A DNA stretch of 64,000 nucleotides, taken from the NCBI RefSeq assembly GCF_042678385.1, contig NZ_JBHUDY010000001.1, positions 2,294,001 to 2,358,000 on the forward strand, given 5' to 3'. Position numbers and translations under genes: made by a program. Source of the DNA: Sphingomonas_B tabacisoli. Lineage in GTDB: Bacteria > Pseudomonadota > Alphaproteobacteria > Sphingomonadales > Sphingomonadaceae. The notes below the pieces were generated by a model. That model worked only from the letters and a program-made list of their open reading frames with translations. It searched no databases and had not been told where the DNA came from. Shown here piece by piece: positions 1 through 9,614 of the stretch (its first letter is position 1; the number at the start of each line of letters is the position of its first letter).

Positions 1-351
1 GGCACCGGACGCACCTCGCTCCTGCTGCCGCTCTGGATCGATCGAGATATTGGCCATTGGGCGATCTTCGGCGGCGGCGGCTACACGATCAATCCAGGCG
101 CCGGAAATCGCGATTTCTGGAATGGCGGATTGACGGTGACGCGCGAAGTCTCCGAGCGGCTCGCAATCGGCGGCGAAGTGACAGTCGAAGGAGCAGACTC
201 GGTCGGCGGGCATTCGACTGAGGGAGCCGATCTGGGCGGCGTCTATCACATCGGCGGACCGTTTTCGCTGCTGGTGTCCGGCGGGCCGGTTCATCAGCAT
301 CATGGGCCGACCGGGTGGCGCGGCTATGCGGCGCTGGGGTTGGCCTTCTGA
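1..351 (+). CDS. C-terminal part of an outer-membrane beta-barrel-like protein (partial)
   Basis: The frame is open from the first base of the window, so the gene begins upstream. The visible 116 residues alternate polar and hydrophobic residues, are rich in Gly and aromatic residues, and end in LGLAF with a terminal Phe. This is the usual ending of Gram-negative outer-membrane barrels that are assembled by the BAM complex. Repeated short strands (for example WAIFGGGGYTIN and LAIGGEVTVEG) fit beta-hairpins. No family is recognised. A TTG at 130 could be mistaken for a start, but coding-like sequence continues before it. The next gene begins 20 bases downstream, so the two may be co-transcribed. 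Confidence 0.6.
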   Translation, partial: GTGRTSLLLPLWIDRDIGHWAIFGGGGYTINPGAGNRDFWNGGLTVTREVSERLAIGGEVTVEGADSVGGHSTEGADLGGVYHIGGPFSLLVSGGPVHQHHGPTGWRGYAALGLAF

Positions 352-371
352 CCAGCAAATGGAGTGAATGA

Positions 372-1175
372 ATGGCCGAGCAGGAGCGCGTGGAGAGCAA
401 GGTGCCGGCGGTCACGCTCGGCTTCTGGATCATCAAGATTCTTGCCACGACCCTCGGCGAGACCGGCGGCGACACGGTGTCGATGACATGGCTGGGCGAG
501 ACCACGCCGGATGCGGCCCAGTCTCCCTGGAACGGCTATCTGGTCGGATCGGCGATTTTCCTGACGATCTTCGTCGTGCTGGCGGCCTGGCAAATCCGCA
601 CCAGGCGCTTTCATCCGTTCCTTTATTGGGCGACCATCATCGCCTCGACCACGGCTGGCACGACCATGGCGGACTTCGCCACGCGCTCGCTCGGGATCGG
701 CTACACCGGCGGCTCGGCCCTGCTGTTCGCACTGGTCCTGGCTTCGCTCGCCGCCTGGAAGACGACGACCGGCTCGATCAGCGTCGAGACGGTGCGCACG
801 CCCAGGGCCGAGGCATTTTACTGGCTGACCATCACCTTTTCCCAGACGCTCGGCACCGCGCTCGGCGACTGGGCGGCCGATACGGGCGGCTTGGGCTATG
901 GCGGCGGCGCACTGCTGTTCGGGGCCGCTCTCGTCGTGATCGCGGGCCTGTGGTTCTGGACGAGCGCGAACCGGGTCGCGCTGTTCTGGGCCGCGTTCAT
1001 CCTGACCCGGCCGCTCGGCGCGACCGTCGGCGATTTCCTGGACAAGCCGCTCGACCACGGCGGGCTGGCGTTCAGCCGGCCCGTCGCCTCGGCAGTGCTG
1101 GCAGTCGCGATTCTCGTCCTGATCCTGGTGCTGCCGCAGCGCGCCGGCCGGCACCCGGAAAAGGCCGCGGCCTAG
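372..1175 (+). CDS. DUF347-repeat (COG4705-like) membrane protein
   Basis: A 267-residue integral membrane protein of unknown function. Four repeats are visible, each with a T/P-x-G-x-x-x-x-D core (ETGGDTVS, TAGTTMADF, TLGTALGDW, PLGATVGDF) and each followed by hydrophobic spans, giving about eight membrane segments. This four-fold arrangement with a small-residue/Asp motif matches the DUF347 repeat family known from bacterial membrane proteins. The ATG follows a GGAG about 8 bases upstream. The stop codon overlaps the stop of the convergent topA in a shared CTAG. Family membership is fairly confident; the cellular role is unknown. Confidence 0.75.
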   Translation: MAEQERVESKVPAVTLGFWIIKILATTLGETGGDTVSMTWLGETTPDAAQSPWNGYLVGSAIFLTIFVVLAAWQIRTRRFHPFLYWATIIASTTAGTTMADFATRSLGIGYTGGSALLFALVLASLAAWKTTTGSISVETVRTPRAEAFYWLTITFSQTLGTALGDWAADTGGLGYGGGALLFGAALVVIAGLWFWTSANRVALFWAAFILTRPLGATVGDFLDKPLDHGGLAFSRPVASAVLAVAILVLILVLPQRAGRHPEKAAA

Positions 1176-3697
1176 GCACGCTTCTTTGCCGGCGCCTTTT
1201 TCGGCGTCGCCTTCTTTGTCCCGCCCCGCCCCTTCTTCTTGGCCGGCCCCGCCGCGGCGCGGGCATCGATAAGCTGCGCCGCCTCCTCGAGCGTCAACGC
1301 TTCGGGCGCGACGGTTTTCGGTAGCGTCGCGTTGGTGGTGCCATCGGTGACATAGGGGCCGAACCGGCCTTCCATCAGCTTGATCTCGGCCTCGGTGCGG
1401 GGATGCGCGCCCAGCACGCGCAGCGGCTCGCGGGAAGCGCCGCGCTGGGGGCGACCGCCCTTTGCCGCGTCGGCGAGCTTTGCAACGGCGGCGTTCATAC
1501 CGGTCTCGAACACTTCCATCGTCGAGCCGAGCCGGGCGTATTTGCCCTGGTGCGCGAGATAGGGGCCATAACGGCCGATCGAGGCGGTGATCGGCTCGCC
1601 GGTTTCCGGGTGCGGCCCGATTTCGCGGGGCAGGCTCAGCAATTTCAGCGCCCATTCCAGATCAAGCTCGCCGATATCCTTCGGTATCGACGCGCGCTTG
1701 GCATCCTTGCCGTCGCCGAGCTGGACATAGGGGCCAAAGCGCCCGGTCTTGCGGAACACTTCCGCGCCGGTCTCCGGATCGCGGCCAAGCGCCACGTCGC
1801 CATTGTCGTCGGCGCTTTCCTCACCCCCGCCCTGCCCGAAGCGGCGGGTGTATTTGCATTCGGGGTAATTGGAGCAGGCGACGAATGCGCCGAAACGCCC
1901 GCCGCGCAAGGCCAGCCGGCCATTGCCGCAGTTGGGGCAGAGCCGGGGATCGGTACCGTCTGCGCGGGGCGGAAACAGGAACGGCGCAAGGAACTCGTCG
2001 AGCGCGACCGTGATGTCTGACGGCTTCTGCTCCATCACCTCGGCCGTCTTGGGCTTGAAGTCACGCCAGAACGCCTCAAGCACTTTCTGCCATTCGGCAC
2101 GGCCGCCGGAAATCTCGTCGAGTTCCTCCTCCAGTCCCGCAGTGAAATCGTAGCTGACATAACGCTCGAAGAAGCGCTCCAGGAACGCGGTCAGCAGCCG
2201 CCCGGTCTCTTCCGGAATGAAGCGATTCTTGTCGACGCGGACATATTCGCGGTCCTTCAGCACCTGCAGGATCGACGCGTAGGTGGAGGGACGCCCGATA
2301 CCAAGTTCCTCCAGCCGCTTGACGAGACTGGCCTCCGAAAAGCGCGGCGGCGGTTGGGTGAAATGCTGCTCGGCATGCACCGCTTTTTTGAGCGGCGCGT
2401 CGCCTTGCGACAGGCGCGGCAGGCGGCGCGATTCTTCGTCATCGGGATCGTCACGGCCTTCCTCATAAAGCGCGAGGTAGCCGGGGAAGAGCACAACTTG
2501 GCCGGTGGCGCGGAGCGCGGTCTGGCCGGTGCCGTCCTCAAGCTCGACCGTGGTCCGCTCCAGCCGCGCCGAGGCCATCTGGCTGGCGAGCGCGCGCTTC
2601 CAGATCAGCTCGTAGAGCCGGGCGTGATCGCCCGAGCCGGCGCTGTTGCGGCCGAAATCGGTCGGGCGGATCGCCTCGTGCGCTTCCTGCGCGTTCTTCG
2701 CCTTGGCGGTGTATTGGCGCGGCTTGTCGGGCACGTAGCTGCCGTCATAGCGGTTCGCGATCGCGGCGCGGGCGGCGGAAATGGCGCTCCCGTCCATCTG
2801 CACGCCGTCGGTTCGCATGTACGTGATTGCGCCGTCCTCGTAGAGATTCTGCGCCACCCGCATCGTGTGGCTTGCGGAAAAGCCAAGCTTGCGCGCCGCT
2901 TCCTGCTGCAGCGTCGAGGTGGTGAAAGGCGGCGGCGGGTTGCGCGTCAGCGGCTTGGTCTCGACGCTGGCGACAGTGAAGCGCCCGGCTTCCACCGCGG
3001 CCTTGGCGGCCTCCGCGTCGCCACGCTTGCCGATCGTCAGCCGGTCGATCTTGTCGCCTTTCCAGCGAACCAGCCGCGCCTGGAATAGCGTACCGTCCTG
3101 TTCCAGATCGGCGAAAACGGACCAGTATTCCTGGGGCGTGAACGTCTCGATCTCGCGCTCGCGATCGACGATCAGGCGCAGCGCCACCGACTGGACGCGG
3201 CCGGCCGATTTGGCGCCGGGGAGCTTGCGCCACAGCACCGGCGACAGGGTGAAGCCGACCAGATAGTCGAGCGCGCGGCGAGCGCGATAGGCGTCGATCA
3301 GATCTTCGTCGAGCTGGCGCGGCTTCGCCATCGCCTCGGTGACCGCCGGCTTGGTGATCGCGTTGAAAGTGACGCGCTCCACTTCCTTGGGCAGCGCTTT
3401 CCGTTTCCTGAGCACTTCCTGGACATGCCACGAAATCGCCTCACCCTCCCGGTCGGGGTCGGTGGCGAGGATCAGCCGGTCGGCCTTCTTAGCCTCGTCG
3501 GCAATGGCCTTGAGCTGCTTGGCCTTGTCGCCATAGGTCTCCCACTCCATCGCGAAGCCGTTGTCCGGATCGACCGAGCCGTCCTTGGGCGGCAAGTCGC
3601 GGATATGGCCATAGGAGGCGAGCACGCGGTAATCGCGGCCGAGATACTTCTCGATGGTTTTCGCCTTGGCCGGCGATTCGACGATGACAAGCTGCAT
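1172..3697 (-). CDS. topA: DNA topoisomerase I (type IA)
   Basis: Relaxes negatively supercoiled DNA by transient cleavage of one strand. The 841-residue product starts with the TOPRIM strand MQLVIVESPAKAKTIEKYLG. The active-site tyrosine lies in AITYMRTDG (Tyr293). One four-cysteine zinc ribbon is visible (Cys587, Cys590, Cys608, Cys614). After it come further zinc-ribbon-derived repeats that lack cysteines (around GRFGPYVQLG, GRYGPYLAHQG and GRFGPYVTDG), and the protein ends in a Lys/Ala-rich tail typical of alphaproteobacterial TopA. Length and domain order are normal. The gene converges on the DUF347 gene with overlapping stops. The 246-bp gap upstream separates it from the divergent gene at 3944. 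Confidence 0.97.
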   Translation of the reverse strand: MQLVIVESPAKAKTIEKYLGRDYRVLASYGHIRDLPPKDGSVDPDNGFAMEWETYGDKAKQLKAIADEAKKADRLILATDPDREGEAISWHVQEVLRKRKALPKEVERVTFNAITKPAVTEAMAKPRQLDEDLIDAYRARRALDYLVGFTLSPVLWRKLPGAKSAGRVQSVALRLIVDREREIETFTPQEYWSVFADLEQDGTLFQARLVRWKGDKIDRLTIGKRGDAEAAKAAVEAGRFTVASVETKPLTRNPPPPFTTSTLQQEAARKLGFSASHTMRVAQNLYEDGAITYMRTDGVQMDGSAISAARAAIANRYDGSYVPDKPRQYTAKAKNAQEAHEAIRPTDFGRNSAGSGDHARLYELIWKRALASQMASARLERTTVELEDGTGQTALRATGQVVLFPGYLALYEEGRDDPDDEESRRLPRLSQGDAPLKKAVHAEQHFTQPPPRFSEASLVKRLEELGIGRPSTYASILQVLKDREYVRVDKNRFIPEETGRLLTAFLERFFERYVSYDFTAGLEEELDEISGGRAEWQKVLEAFWRDFKPKTAEVMEQKPSDITVALDEFLAPFLFPPRADGTDPRLCPNCGNGRLALRGGRFGAFVACSNYPECKYTRRFGQGGGEESADDNGDVALGRDPETGAEVFRKTGRFGPYVQLGDGKDAKRASIPKDIGELDLEWALKLLSLPREIGPHPETGEPITASIGRYGPYLAHQGKYARLGSTMEVFETGMNAAVAKLADAAKGGRPQRGASREPLRVLGAHPRTEAEIKLMEGRFGPYVTDGTTNATLPKTVAPEALTLEEAAQLIDARAAAGPAKKKGRGGTKKATPKKAPAKKRA

Positions 3698-3943
3698 GGA
3701 TTACTCGTTCGACCCTTACGTACGTACGCGCGAGGGTGGGAAGCTTGGGCACCGCTCGTCAAGCATCGACGTGCAGCGCCGCCTCTGTGCCGTACAACAC
3801 AGACTGATTTGTAGGGGCGGTTAGCCTGCACCCATCAAGCGCAAGGTCGCGTTCGACTTGTAGCTGGATAGGCCGCCCCGGAACGACGGGAGCGCACACA
3901 TACCTCCTCGCGGTCGCGTCATCTGACAACGCAGGAGATTACC

Positions 3944-6097
3944 ATGCTTGAACCCAAATCGGCCGGGGGGCCGGACCTGAAAACCCTCGGGAATCTACGC
4001 GGAAAATTTCGCGCGCTTATCCTCCAGAACCCCAATTACTTCGGTAATGTCGAAGGCAGCCAATTCGAGGCTGTGTTCCCGCTGAAGGCGAACACGACCT
4101 ACGAAAATCTGGGCTGCGTCGGCTATCAGCCGCAGACCGAGCGGCTCGAGGCCGTGGTCTATGTGAACCAGCCGAGCGGCTATGGCGGCGGACTGTGCGG
4201 CGCCGGCACGGTCGAATATGTCCGTTTCTACGCCTCGTTCGACAATGGCGGGAGCTGGACGGACCTTGGCCTCGGCGCGTTCAACGCCTGGGACATTCCG
4301 CAAGGCACGGAAGGGCGCAAGCGGCTGGAATATGCCGTCACGCTGCGCCACAGCTTTAACCGGCGCATCTGCCTGTTCCCCCAGATCGTGCTCATCCGCG
4401 CGATCCTGTCGTGGAATGCAGTGCCGCCGCCGAACACGCCGAACCATATTCCGGTGTGGGGCGACATCCACAACACGCATATCCTGGTTGAGCCGCGGCG
4501 TTTCTGGTTCCTGAAGGACGTGCTGAAGGCCGGCGAGCTGCAACTGAAGCCGGACATCGCCGCGGTCGTCAGCGAAAAGGCGGAAGTGCAGGTGGAGAGC
4601 AAGACGCTGTCGCTCGCCGAGCTGACGCAGCTCTACAAGGGCCAGGACGTGCCGGTGAAGCGCTTCGCGCACCCCCAGCTCGCCGCCTTCCAGAAATCGG
4701 CCGGCCTCACCGCGTCGCTGATGCAGCCCAATGCGGGCAATTTCCTGCAGGCGGCGGGCCTAGACCTGCAAGGGATCGACTTCGCCGACTTGTTCAACAT
4801 CGGCGACGGCAACACGACGTTCGAGACGCTCGAGTGCATCGGTTACGACCCCAATGACGACAGCTTGGTCGGCGTGATCCGCCTGCACCGGCCCAGCGGC
4901 TTTTCGGGCGGCCCGTGCACCAACGGCAGCCAGGAGCATGTAACCTTCTGGGCCGATCTGGACGGCAACGGATCGTTCGAGACCTGCCTCGGCACCGCCA
5001 GTGTGCGGGTGTACGACATTCGCGACATCCCGCGCGACGGGCTCGAAATGGCGGTGCACTTGCCGGCGAACCTGCTGCGGCACCGGATTCCCTGCAACAA
5101 GGGGCCGAGGATCATCCCCATCCGCGCGATCCTGTCTTGGGCGACGCCCATTCCCTGCGCCACGCCCAATGCGACGCCGGTCTGGGGCAATCGGCTGGAG
5201 ACGCTGGTCCATGTCCTGCCCGGCGGGAACATCGACGGCCTTGAGCCCTTGCTTTCGTCCGTCGGCGGCATTCCGGTCGGCGATATCGACAGCAACGGCT
5301 TTGCGCAGAACGCAGTGGCGGTCACGACCGGCGCCTATTTCAACGACGCGCCGTTCGGTGGCCGCATCAACCTGGCCGGCAAGATCGTCAACGGCACGCC
5401 GGGGACGCTTTACCGGATCATGATCCGGTCGCACGGCGTCGGCTCGTTCGTGCCGCTGAGCCTGGAGCCGAACGGCATCACCCTGACGGTGGTGACGCCG
5501 GGGCCGGTCACGACAGCGACGACGATCCATGCCGATGCGCAGGGCTATTACGCGTATCAGGACTTCTCATCGAACCATTATGTCGAGGGGAACATCCTGG
5601 GCGTGTGGCAGACCGGCGCGGCCGAGCACGGCAAGACCTACGACCTGCGCGTGGACATCAAGGATCCGGGCAATCCGGCCGTCGATATCCAGAGCAACGT
5701 CGTGGTGGTCGAAGTCGACAACGTGGCGCCGACGCTCACGCTCGACTTCACCAGCCTGGCAGGCGATTGCGCGCACTTCGGCGAAGGCTCGGTCTTCACC
5801 GGCAACTTCAGCGCGACCGATCCGCATTTCGGCGGCTTCAGCTTCCAGATCCTGCCGTCGGGGCCCGCCAACGGCGTGTTGCCGACGCCGGCTTCGGGAA
5901 GCTCGGTGCATCTGGGCGGCACGATCGCCGATCCGGGGATCAGCAGCGCGTTCACGCTGGACACCAACGGCATGGAACCGTGCGGCTATGCGCTGATCCT
6001 GCACGCGTCGGACCGCACCAACGTGAACAGCGGCCAGACCCACAACTCCAGCGAAGACGCCGTCGGCTTCTGCCTCGGCTCGCCGCCGGAGGGTTGA
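3944..6097 (+). CDS. Large protein of unknown function with an internal duplicated Cys-containing module
   Basis: A 717-residue protein that I do not recognise. Residues about 50-183 and 290-427 are clearly homologous to each other. Both contain NTT-[YF]-E-x-L-x-C-[VI]-GY, PSG-[YF]-x-GG-x-C, and near the end IRAILSW followed by TPN-x-x-PVWG, with paired cysteines conserved between copies. The last third (about 440-717) has beta-rich, Ig-like character (VVVVEVDNVAPTLTLDF). No signal peptide or membrane span is visible at the N terminus (MLEPKSAGG), although the cysteines and beta-rich tail would suit an exported protein. An AGGAG precedes the ATG by 7 bases. The gene stands alone and is followed by a strong terminator. 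Confidence 0.7.
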   Translation: MLEPKSAGGPDLKTLGNLRGKFRALILQNPNYFGNVEGSQFEAVFPLKANTTYENLGCVGYQPQTERLEAVVYVNQPSGYGGGLCGAGTVEYVRFYASFDNGGSWTDLGLGAFNAWDIPQGTEGRKRLEYAVTLRHSFNRRICLFPQIVLIRAILSWNAVPPPNTPNHIPVWGDIHNTHILVEPRRFWFLKDVLKAGELQLKPDIAAVVSEKAEVQVESKTLSLAELTQLYKGQDVPVKRFAHPQLAAFQKSAGLTASLMQPNAGNFLQAAGLDLQGIDFADLFNIGDGNTTFETLECIGYDPNDDSLVGVIRLHRPSGFSGGPCTNGSQEHVTFWADLDGNGSFETCLGTASVRVYDIRDIPRDGLEMAVHLPANLLRHRIPCNKGPRIIPIRAILSWATPIPCATPNATPVWGNRLETLVHVLPGGNIDGLEPLLSSVGGIPVGDIDSNGFAQNAVAVTTGAYFNDAPFGGRINLAGKIVNGTPGTLYRIMIRSHGVGSFVPLSLEPNGITLTVVTPGPVTTATTIHADAQGYYAYQDFSSNHYVEGNILGVWQTGAAEHGKTYDLRVDIKDPGNPAVDIQSNVVVVEVDNVAPTLTLDFTSLAGDCAHFGEGSVFTGNFSATDPHFGGFSFQILPSGPANGVLPTPASGSSVHLGGTIADPGISSAFTLDTNGMEPCGYALILHASDRTNVNSGQTHNSSEDAVGFCLGSPPEG

Positions 6098-6107
6098 TCC
6101 CAAACGA

Positions 6108-6147
6108 AGCCCCGCCCCGGCCTGTCGCCGGGGCGGGGCTCTTTCTT
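6108..6147 (+). terminator. Rho-independent terminator after the 717-residue protein gene
   Basis: A perfect 14-bp GC-rich stem (6108-6121 pairs with 6127-6140) with a CTGTC loop is followed by CTTTCTT. It lies 10 bases after the stop at 6097. On the other strand it sits just downstream of the convergent PEP-CTERM gene, so it may serve both genes. Confidence 0.85.
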
Positions 6148-6163
6148 GCCTGTTGCTACGAGC

Positions 6164-6874
6164 TCAGGCGAGCGCGGCGCGAGCCGTACGGCGGCGGGCT
6201 CCTGCGCCGACCAGGCCGAAGCCTGCGATCATCATCGCCCATGTCGCCGGCTCCGGCACGGCGCCGACCGAAAGCGACAGGTTGTCGATGACGACGCCGA
6301 TATTGTCGTTGCCGCCGTCCTGCAGCGCGAAGCTGGTGCTTCCGCCATTGGTCGGGTCGAAGAAGAACTTCAGGTCCGTCATGGCGAAGTTCGGCTGGAT
6401 GTTCGACACGGTCAGCGTCAACGACGTCTGATTGGTGAAGCTGCCGAAATTGGTGTTGCCGAAGAAGCTCGACTCGATCCCGAAGCTGCCGCTGACCGGC
6501 CCGCCGAAGTTGAACCGCATCGAGAAGCTGTCGGGCGGCGGCGCGTTGCGCTGGTTGCCGCTGAACAACAGGCTAAGCGCGACGCGCTCGCCGGCGTTGA
6601 AGCCATAGGAATTGCTGGAGACTAGCCCCGCGTCGTTCGTCGAACCATCGAGATCGACGCAGGCGCCCGATCCGCCGGCACAGACGATGCCGAAATCGCC
6701 TGACTTCACCAGGTCGACGGTGCCGTTGGTGACCGTCAGGCCATTGAATCCGTTATAGTTGAGCGCGGTGTTGCCGCCGTTCTCGCTGTCGAAGTTGTTG
6801 CTGTAAACGACGCCGGCGCTGGCGGGCGCGGTCAAGGCTGTGGCTGCAAGCGCAGCCAGTACGAACATGCGCAT
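6164..6874 (-). CDS. PEP-CTERM (PEPxxWA type) exported protein
   Basis: A 236-residue secreted protein. The N terminus MRMFVLAALAATALTAPASA is a signal peptide. The C terminus has the sorting signal VPEPATWAMMIAGFGLVGAG followed by an Arg cluster, which is recognised by exosortase systems. The body is Asn/Ser/Gly-rich and beta-sheet-like, as in many PEP-CTERM lectin-like proteins. I chose the ATG at 6874 because a run of Gs resembling a strong ribosome-binding site (GGAGGGGGG) lies just upstream; a longer reading from 6928 would put a basic extension before the signal peptide. A second protein with almost the same anchor is encoded at 53727. No exosortase gene is in the window. Confidence 0.85.
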   Translation of the reverse strand: MRMFVLAALAATALTAPASAGVVYSNNFDSENGGNTALNYNGFNGLTVTNGTVDLVKSGDFGIVCAGGSGACVDLDGSTNDAGLVSSNSYGFNAGERVALSLLFSGNQRNAPPPDSFSMRFNFGGPVSGSFGIESSFFGNTNFGSFTNQTSLTLTVSNIQPNFAMTDLKFFFDPTNGGSTSFALQDGGNDNIGVVIDNLSLSVGAVPEPATWAMMIAGFGLVGAGARRRTARAALA

Positions 6875-6990
6875 GGAAACCCCCCTCCAAATCGGCCGCC
6901 TGAAGAGGCGGCAGGGAGAGGCTCTCACCGCGGCCGAGTCGCGTCAAGCAGGTGGTTAACGCGGTCCCTTTATGGGACAATCTTGAATGA

Positions 6991-8691
6991 TCAGGCAGCC
7001 GCGCTCTGCTGCGCCGCAAGGGCGCGGTAGTGGTTGCGGATCGTGACCTTGTCGATCTTCTCCGTGCCGAGGCGCGGCAAAGGATCGGGGGCGATCCAGA
7101 TGCGCGCGGGGACTTTGAAGGCGGCAAGGCGCGTCGCGAGGAAGGCGCACAGCCCTTCGACGGTCAGCGTCGTGCCGTCGGCCGGGTGCACGACCGCGGC
7201 CGGAACTTCGCCGAACTTTTCGTCCGCCAGACCGAACACGGCCGCCTCGGCCACGTCCTCATTCTCGTAGAGCGCGGCTTCCACTTCCTGGCAGCTTATG
7301 TTCTCGCCGCCACGGATGATGATGTCCTTCTTGCGGTCGACGATCAAGACATAGCCGTCCTCGTCCAGATAGCCGATGTCGCCACTGCGGAAGTAGCGGT
7401 CGGTCGTGAACGCGGCGCGGGTCGCCTCCGGGTTCTTGTAATAGCTGGTGAAGTTGCAGACCGTGCGGATGCAGATTTCGCCGCGCTCGCCTTGCGGCAC
7501 CGGCCGGCCAGCGTCGTCGAGGATGGCGAGATCGACCAGCGGCCGCGACGCCTTGCCGGTGGAGTTGGGCTTGGCGAGATAGTTCTCGCGGAAATTGCCG
7601 CAGCCGACCGCGTTGGTCTCGGTGAGCCCATAGCCGATCAGCGGCTTGGCACCGCCCATCTCATCGTTCAGCCGCTTGACGTGCTCGACCGGCCGCGGCG
7701 CGCCGCCGGCGGCGAAGTCCTTCACCGTCGACAGGTCGTATTTGTGCCGGTTGGGGTGCGTCATGATCTCGAAGCTCATCAGCGGCACGCCGACGAAATA
7801 GGTGATCTTTTCCTTCTCCATCAGCCGCATCGCTTCTTCGGCGTCCCATTTGGGCATGATGACCAGCTTGCGGCCCATCGCGAAGCTCTGCAGCATCATC
7901 GGGATTTCGGCGGTGACGTGGAACAGCGGCACGTTGAGCAACGTCGCGGGCTGCAAGGTCGGCGCTTCACCGAGCGAAGTCAGGAGCTGCAGCGACATCA
8001 GCGTCTGGGCGAGATAGTTGAACGTGCCTTGCACCACTGCACGGTGCGTCGAGATCGCGCCCTTGGACTGGCCGGTTGAGCCCGAAGTGAACAGGATGGT
8101 CGCCATGTCGTCGCCGGTCAGCTCCGGCAGCGCCACCTCGCCCGCATGCGCGACCGGAGCCAGCGCTTGGGCAAGCGGAAGGCCGACATCGATCACGACG
8201 ACTTTCGCGCCGTGCGGCGCCTCTGCAAGCCGCTTCGCGCGCTGCGGATCGGCGAAGACGAGCTTCGTCTCGGTCAGGTCGATCCCGTCGGCGAGTTCCG
8301 GCCCCGCCCACCAGCCGTTGAGCAACGTGGCGACGCCGCCGGCCATCACGATGCCCATGTAAAGCGCGATCCAGGCCGGTGCGTTGCGCGCAGCAATGGC
8401 GACATGGTCGCCGCGCCGAACGCCGAAATTCGCAATTAGCCCACGCGCGACGGCCTGAGCCTGCTCATAGACCTGGCCGAACGTCAGCCGTTCGCCGCCA
8501 CAGACCAGAAACTCGGTGTCCTTATGCTGCGCGCAGAACAGCGCGAAATAATGCGAGAGCGCTGGCGGAGCAGCCGCGATCATCGGCAGCGTGACGCCGT
8601 CCTGCTCGATCGTGGTGAGCGGCAGCATGCCGCCCTCCCCCGTCAACTGGTCCATGATCGCATCGAGCTTTCGATCGAGCTCCGACGGCAT
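6991..8691 (-). CDS. AMP-dependent acyl-CoA synthetase (long-chain fatty acid--CoA ligase family)
   Basis: A 566-residue class I adenylate-forming enzyme, expected to activate a carboxylic acid as acyl-AMP and transfer it to CoA. Visible motifs in order are the P-loop-like ILFTSGSTGQSKGA, the core YGLTETNAVG, the SGDIGYLDEDGY hinge region, and IIIRGGENISCQEVE before a C-terminal domain with the catalytic Lys region GTEKIDKVTIRN. Substrate cannot be read from sequence; a medium- or long-chain fatty acid is the default guess. It is divergent from lgt with 62 bp between the start codons. Confidence 0.85.
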   Translation of the reverse strand: MPSELDRKLDAIMDQLTGEGGMLPLTTIEQDGVTLPMIAAAPPALSHYFALFCAQHKDTEFLVCGGERLTFGQVYEQAQAVARGLIANFGVRRGDHVAIAARNAPAWIALYMGIVMAGGVATLLNGWWAGPELADGIDLTETKLVFADPQRAKRLAEAPHGAKVVVIDVGLPLAQALAPVAHAGEVALPELTGDDMATILFTSGSTGQSKGAISTHRAVVQGTFNYLAQTLMSLQLLTSLGEAPTLQPATLLNVPLFHVTAEIPMMLQSFAMGRKLVIMPKWDAEEAMRLMEKEKITYFVGVPLMSFEIMTHPNRHKYDLSTVKDFAAGGAPRPVEHVKRLNDEMGGAKPLIGYGLTETNAVGCGNFRENYLAKPNSTGKASRPLVDLAILDDAGRPVPQGERGEICIRTVCNFTSYYKNPEATRAAFTTDRYFRSGDIGYLDEDGYVLIVDRKKDIIIRGGENISCQEVEAALYENEDVAEAAVFGLADEKFGEVPAAVVHPADGTTLTVEGLCAFLATRLAAFKVPARIWIAPDPLPRLGTEKIDKVTIRNHYRALAAQQSAAA

Positions 8692-8753
8692 TCCTCACCT
8701 CTTGGCTTTCTGTTTCCCTGCACTATGCAGACCGAAACCGCTGGGGAAAAGCC

Positions 8754-9614
8754 TTGATCCTGCCCATTCTTGCCGACGCCGCCGGCTATCTGCGGTTCGA
8801 GCAGCTCCACCTGAACCCGGTCGCTCTCGATCTCGGCTTCTTCCAGATCAAATGGTATTCGCTCGCCTATATCGCCGGCATCTTCACCGGCTGGTGGTAT
8901 CTGACGAAGCTCCTTCAGCAGCCCGGCGCGCCGATGGCCAAGCGCCATGCCGAGGATCTGGTGTTCTACGTGACGCTAGGCATCATTCTCGGCGGCCGGC
9001 TTGGCTATGTGCTGTTCTACAAGCCCGACATGTTGCTGCACCCGGTCGAGATATTGAAGCTGTGGGAAGGCGGCATGTCGTTCCACGGCGGCCTGATCGG
9101 CGTCGTGCTGGGGCTCACCTATGTCGTGCGGAAGAACGGCCTGAACTGGCTGCGCGTGCACGATTACGTCGCCTGCTGCGTGCCGTTCGGGCTGTTCTTC
9201 GGGCGCCTCGCCAATTTCGTGAACGGCGAGCTGTGGGGCCGGCCGACGACGGTGCCCTGGGCCATCGTCTTCCCGTCGGGCGGCGACGTCCCGCGCCACC
9301 CGAGCCAGCTCTACGAAGCGGCCGGCGAAGGCGTGCTGCTGTTCCTGATCCTCTGGTTCCTGTTCTGGAAGACCGATGCGCGCTACCAGCCGGGCAAGCT
9401 CGTCGGCACCTTCGCGCTGGTCTATGGTCTGATCCGCTTCGGGCTCGAAAAGGTCCGCAACCCGGACGCCGGCCTGGAGCATCTCTCCTGGGGCCTCACA
9501 ATGGGCCAGACCTTGAGCGTGCCGCTGATCCTGCTCGGCTTGTACCTGATCGTCACCGCCAAGGGCCGCCGGACACGCGTGGAGCCGGTGGTCGGTACGG
9601 AGAGCGTGGCATAA
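8754..9614 (+). CDS. lgt: Prolipoprotein diacylglyceryl transferase
   Basis: Transfers diacylglycerol from phosphatidylglycerol to the lipobox cysteine of prelipoproteins in the inner membrane. The 286-residue product has about seven membrane spans and the Lgt signature GRLANFVNGELWGR, plus GGMSFHGGLIG with the essential His region and HPSQLYEA. The start is a TTG after GGGGAAAAGCC; no ATG in frame fits the conserved N terminus better. It is the first gene of a tightly coupled set with midA, a GNAT gene and pgeF. Lipoproteins elsewhere in the window (16207, 36794, 45194) would be its clients. Confidence 0.95.
   Translation: MILPILADAAGYLRFEQLHLNPVALDLGFFQIKWYSLAYIAGIFTGWWYLTKLLQQPGAPMAKRHAEDLVFYVTLGIILGGRLGYVLFYKPDMLLHPVEILKLWEGGMSFHGGLIGVVLGLTYVVRKNGLNWLRVHDYVACCVPFGLFFGRLANFVNGELWGRPTTVPWAIVFPSGGDVPRHPSQLYEAAGEGVLLFLILWFLFWKTDARYQPGKLVGTFALVYGLIRFGLEKVRNPDAGLEHLSWGLTMGQTLSVPLILLGLYLIVTAKGRRTRVEPVVGTESVA

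Noticed and set aside
6875..6928. An 18-residue N-terminal extension of the first PEP-CTERM protein
   Set aside because: It would place a basic leader before a normal signal peptide, and the strong ribosome-binding site sits directly before the inner ATG.
8591..9610. A long upstream extension of the midA reading frame through lgt
   Set aside because: That stretch is out of frame with the clearly conserved lgt product and carries no methyltransferase-like sequence.
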